Assembly: GCA_002499405.1 (NCBI GenBank)
Contig: DALH01000048.1
Coordinates: 28,599-41,465, forward strand
Source: Candidatus Micrarchaeota archaeon UBA95
GTDB taxonomy: Archaea > Micrarchaeota > Micrarchaeia > Norongarragalinales > Norongarragalinaceae
Direction of reading: 5' to 3'
DNA: 12,867 nt
In this document: piece by piece, positions 12,240 to 12,867 of the stretch
Layout: each line of letters begins with the position of its first letter
How positions within the stretch are numbered: the first letter of the stretch is position 1
The notes under the pieces: generated by a model
What the model saw: only the letters and a program-made list of their open reading frames with translations
The model's database searches: none
Told to the model about the DNA's origin: nothing
Translations under genes and position numbers: made by a program

Positions 12240-12736
12240 TCAAGCACCTCGTAAATCTTCACGTCCGGATTGGAGTAGGCAAGGCGAAAGTATTGGGGGT
12301 CAAACAATTCCTGGTTAACTGAAACCCATTCGTATCCCGGGAAGACCTGGCGTTGGGGTGCCCAAACAAATTTCGCGCCGTATTTTTTCGCGGTTTCCCA
12401 GGCCTGTTCCGGCGTTTCCGCTTCGTAAAACGAGTATTGCACGTCGTGCATTCGCTGGACCACGCCGGGTATTATTGCCCAGTCCCCGCCCACCGCGCTC
12501 TCGCGCAACGAGTTGCCCATCAAGAACTCGCCGCCAAAGATGTCGTTCACGAACACCGCGCGCGGCGCAGTGTTCTGGCGCACCCACGCCATTGCTTCAA
12601 GTTCGCCGGGCAACACTACTGGATTCATCCAGGGAAGTGCCTGGTTCCGCGCGGATTCAAAGTCGGAGTAGGCGAGGCACGCCACCACTAACAGCAGTGC
12701 CGCTGGCAGCAAGGCCTTGAACTTCATGCGTGACAT
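12236..12736 (-). CDS. Single-span protein equal to the C-terminal domain of the GT-C-like protein
   Basis: The 166-aa protein has one membrane span (about 5-23) followed by a soluble domain with WVRQNTAPRAVFVNDIFGG, EQAWETAKKYGAKFVWAP and a final VKIYEVLE. This pattern (span, short linker, WV-x-x-x-A-VF, later a helix before GAKFV or GINFV, final beta strand) matches residues about 455-586 of the plus-strand GT-C protein. It therefore looks like the detached C-terminal half of a GT-C enzyme whose membrane half is the next gene. The start is ATG at 12736. The ATG at 12727 (MKFKALLPAALLL) is an alternative that fits leaderless spacing to the TATA box at 12750-12759 better. It is translationally coupled to the following gene by an ATGA overlap. 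Confidence 0.75.
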   Translation of the reverse strand: MSRMKFKALLPAALLLVVACLAYSDFESARNQALPWMNPVVLPGELEAMAWVRQNTAPRAVFVNDIFGGEFLMGNSLRESAVGGDWAIIPGVVQRMHDVQYSFYEAETPEQAWETAKKYGAKFVWAPQRQVFPGYEWVSVNQELFDPQYFRLAYSNPDVKIYEVLE

Positions 12737-12749
12737 TAGCGCGCGACCG

Positions 12750-12759
12750 TTTTTAATTT
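12750..12759. promoter_or_regulatory. Shared TATA-like box between divergent genes
   Basis: TTTTTAATTT (AAATTAAAAA on the other strand) lies in a 42-nt divergent gap. Its centre is about 25 nt from the GTG at 12779 on the plus strand and about 27 nt from the ATG at 12727 on the minus strand. Both distances suit leaderless transcription, so one box may serve both genes or two boxes overlap. Confidence 0.5.
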
Positions 12760-12778
12760 GAACGCCGTAAAAGAACGC

Positions 12779-12867
12779 GTGACAATTTACGACGAAATAG
12801 CCCCGCGTTGGGACGAGTTCAAGGCGAAGCCCAGGGACCTCCTCTTGAAACCCGTGCTTGAACTGCT
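12779..12867 (+). CDS. SAM-dependent methyltransferase, N-terminal fragment (3' partial)
   Basis: Only 29 codons are visible. The start YDEIAPRWDEFKAKP followed by a leucine-rich helix (RDLLLKPVLEL) is typical of the N-terminus of class I SAM methyltransferases of the UbiE/Trm9-like group. There the YD-x-IA motif precedes the SAM-binding fold. The SAM-binding glycine motif lies beyond the window. The start is GTG with no SD, and the TATA-like box at 12750-12759 has leaderless spacing. The substrate (tRNA, quinone or other) cannot be told from this fragment. Confidence 0.65.
   Translation, partial: MTIYDEIAPRWDEFKAKPRDLLLKPVLEL

Overview
The window looks archaeal. It encodes an archaeal-type (type II) methionine aminopeptidase and a tRNA-Arg interrupted by a textbook bulge-helix-bulge intron. 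Several starts lack a leader and sit 24-26 nt downstream of TATA-like boxes, while other genes have GAGGTGA-type ribosome binding sites. The GC-rich coding, short spacers and many small membrane-anchored proteins of unknown function suggest a DPANN-type lineage (Diapherotrites or Micrarchaeota are plausible). That placement is inference.

Layout. 1-852: methionine aminopeptidase, 5' end outside the window. 893-1960: polytopic membrane protein of unknown function. 2060-2845: P-loop nucleotide kinase-like protein with its own SD and more A-rich codon use. 2886-3070: tRNA-Arg(CCG) carrying two insertions, a canonical 51-nt intron at 37/38 and a 59-nt insertion in the T-loop. 2999-3245: a purine/pyrimidine repeat array that starts inside the tRNA T-loop and continues into the upstream region of the next gene. 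3291-7802: a tightly spaced plus-strand cluster of a GT-C-like glycosyltransferase, a secreted protein, a membrane-anchored C25 (gingipain-like) protease and two small anchored proteins. 7849-9460: a secreted alpha/alpha-toroid-like protein overlapping a CPBP-family intramembrane protease. 9491-10765: an anchored LamG/ConA-like protein. 10805-11209: another small anchored protein. 11181-12736 (minus strand): a second GT-C-like protein split into two ORFs in permuted order. 12779-end: the start of a SAM-dependent methyltransferase.

Taken together, 3291-12736 reads as a cell-surface module: two GT-C-type membrane proteins, an extracytoplasmic cysteine protease, an intramembrane protease and at least four proteins with a shared N-terminal glycine-zipper anchor ending in GYW[YF]G or a relative. 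That they form one surface-assembly or processing system is inference from proximity and architecture.

The least expected signal is non-coding. It is a three-arm element made of a pyrimidine arm, its exact purine complement and then an exact mirror image of the purine arm. It occurs twice with the lengths of all three arms changing together (12/12/12 and 10/10/10 nt). One copy lies precisely in the T-loop of the tRNA gene. The arrangement is what an intramolecular purine-motif triple helix needs.
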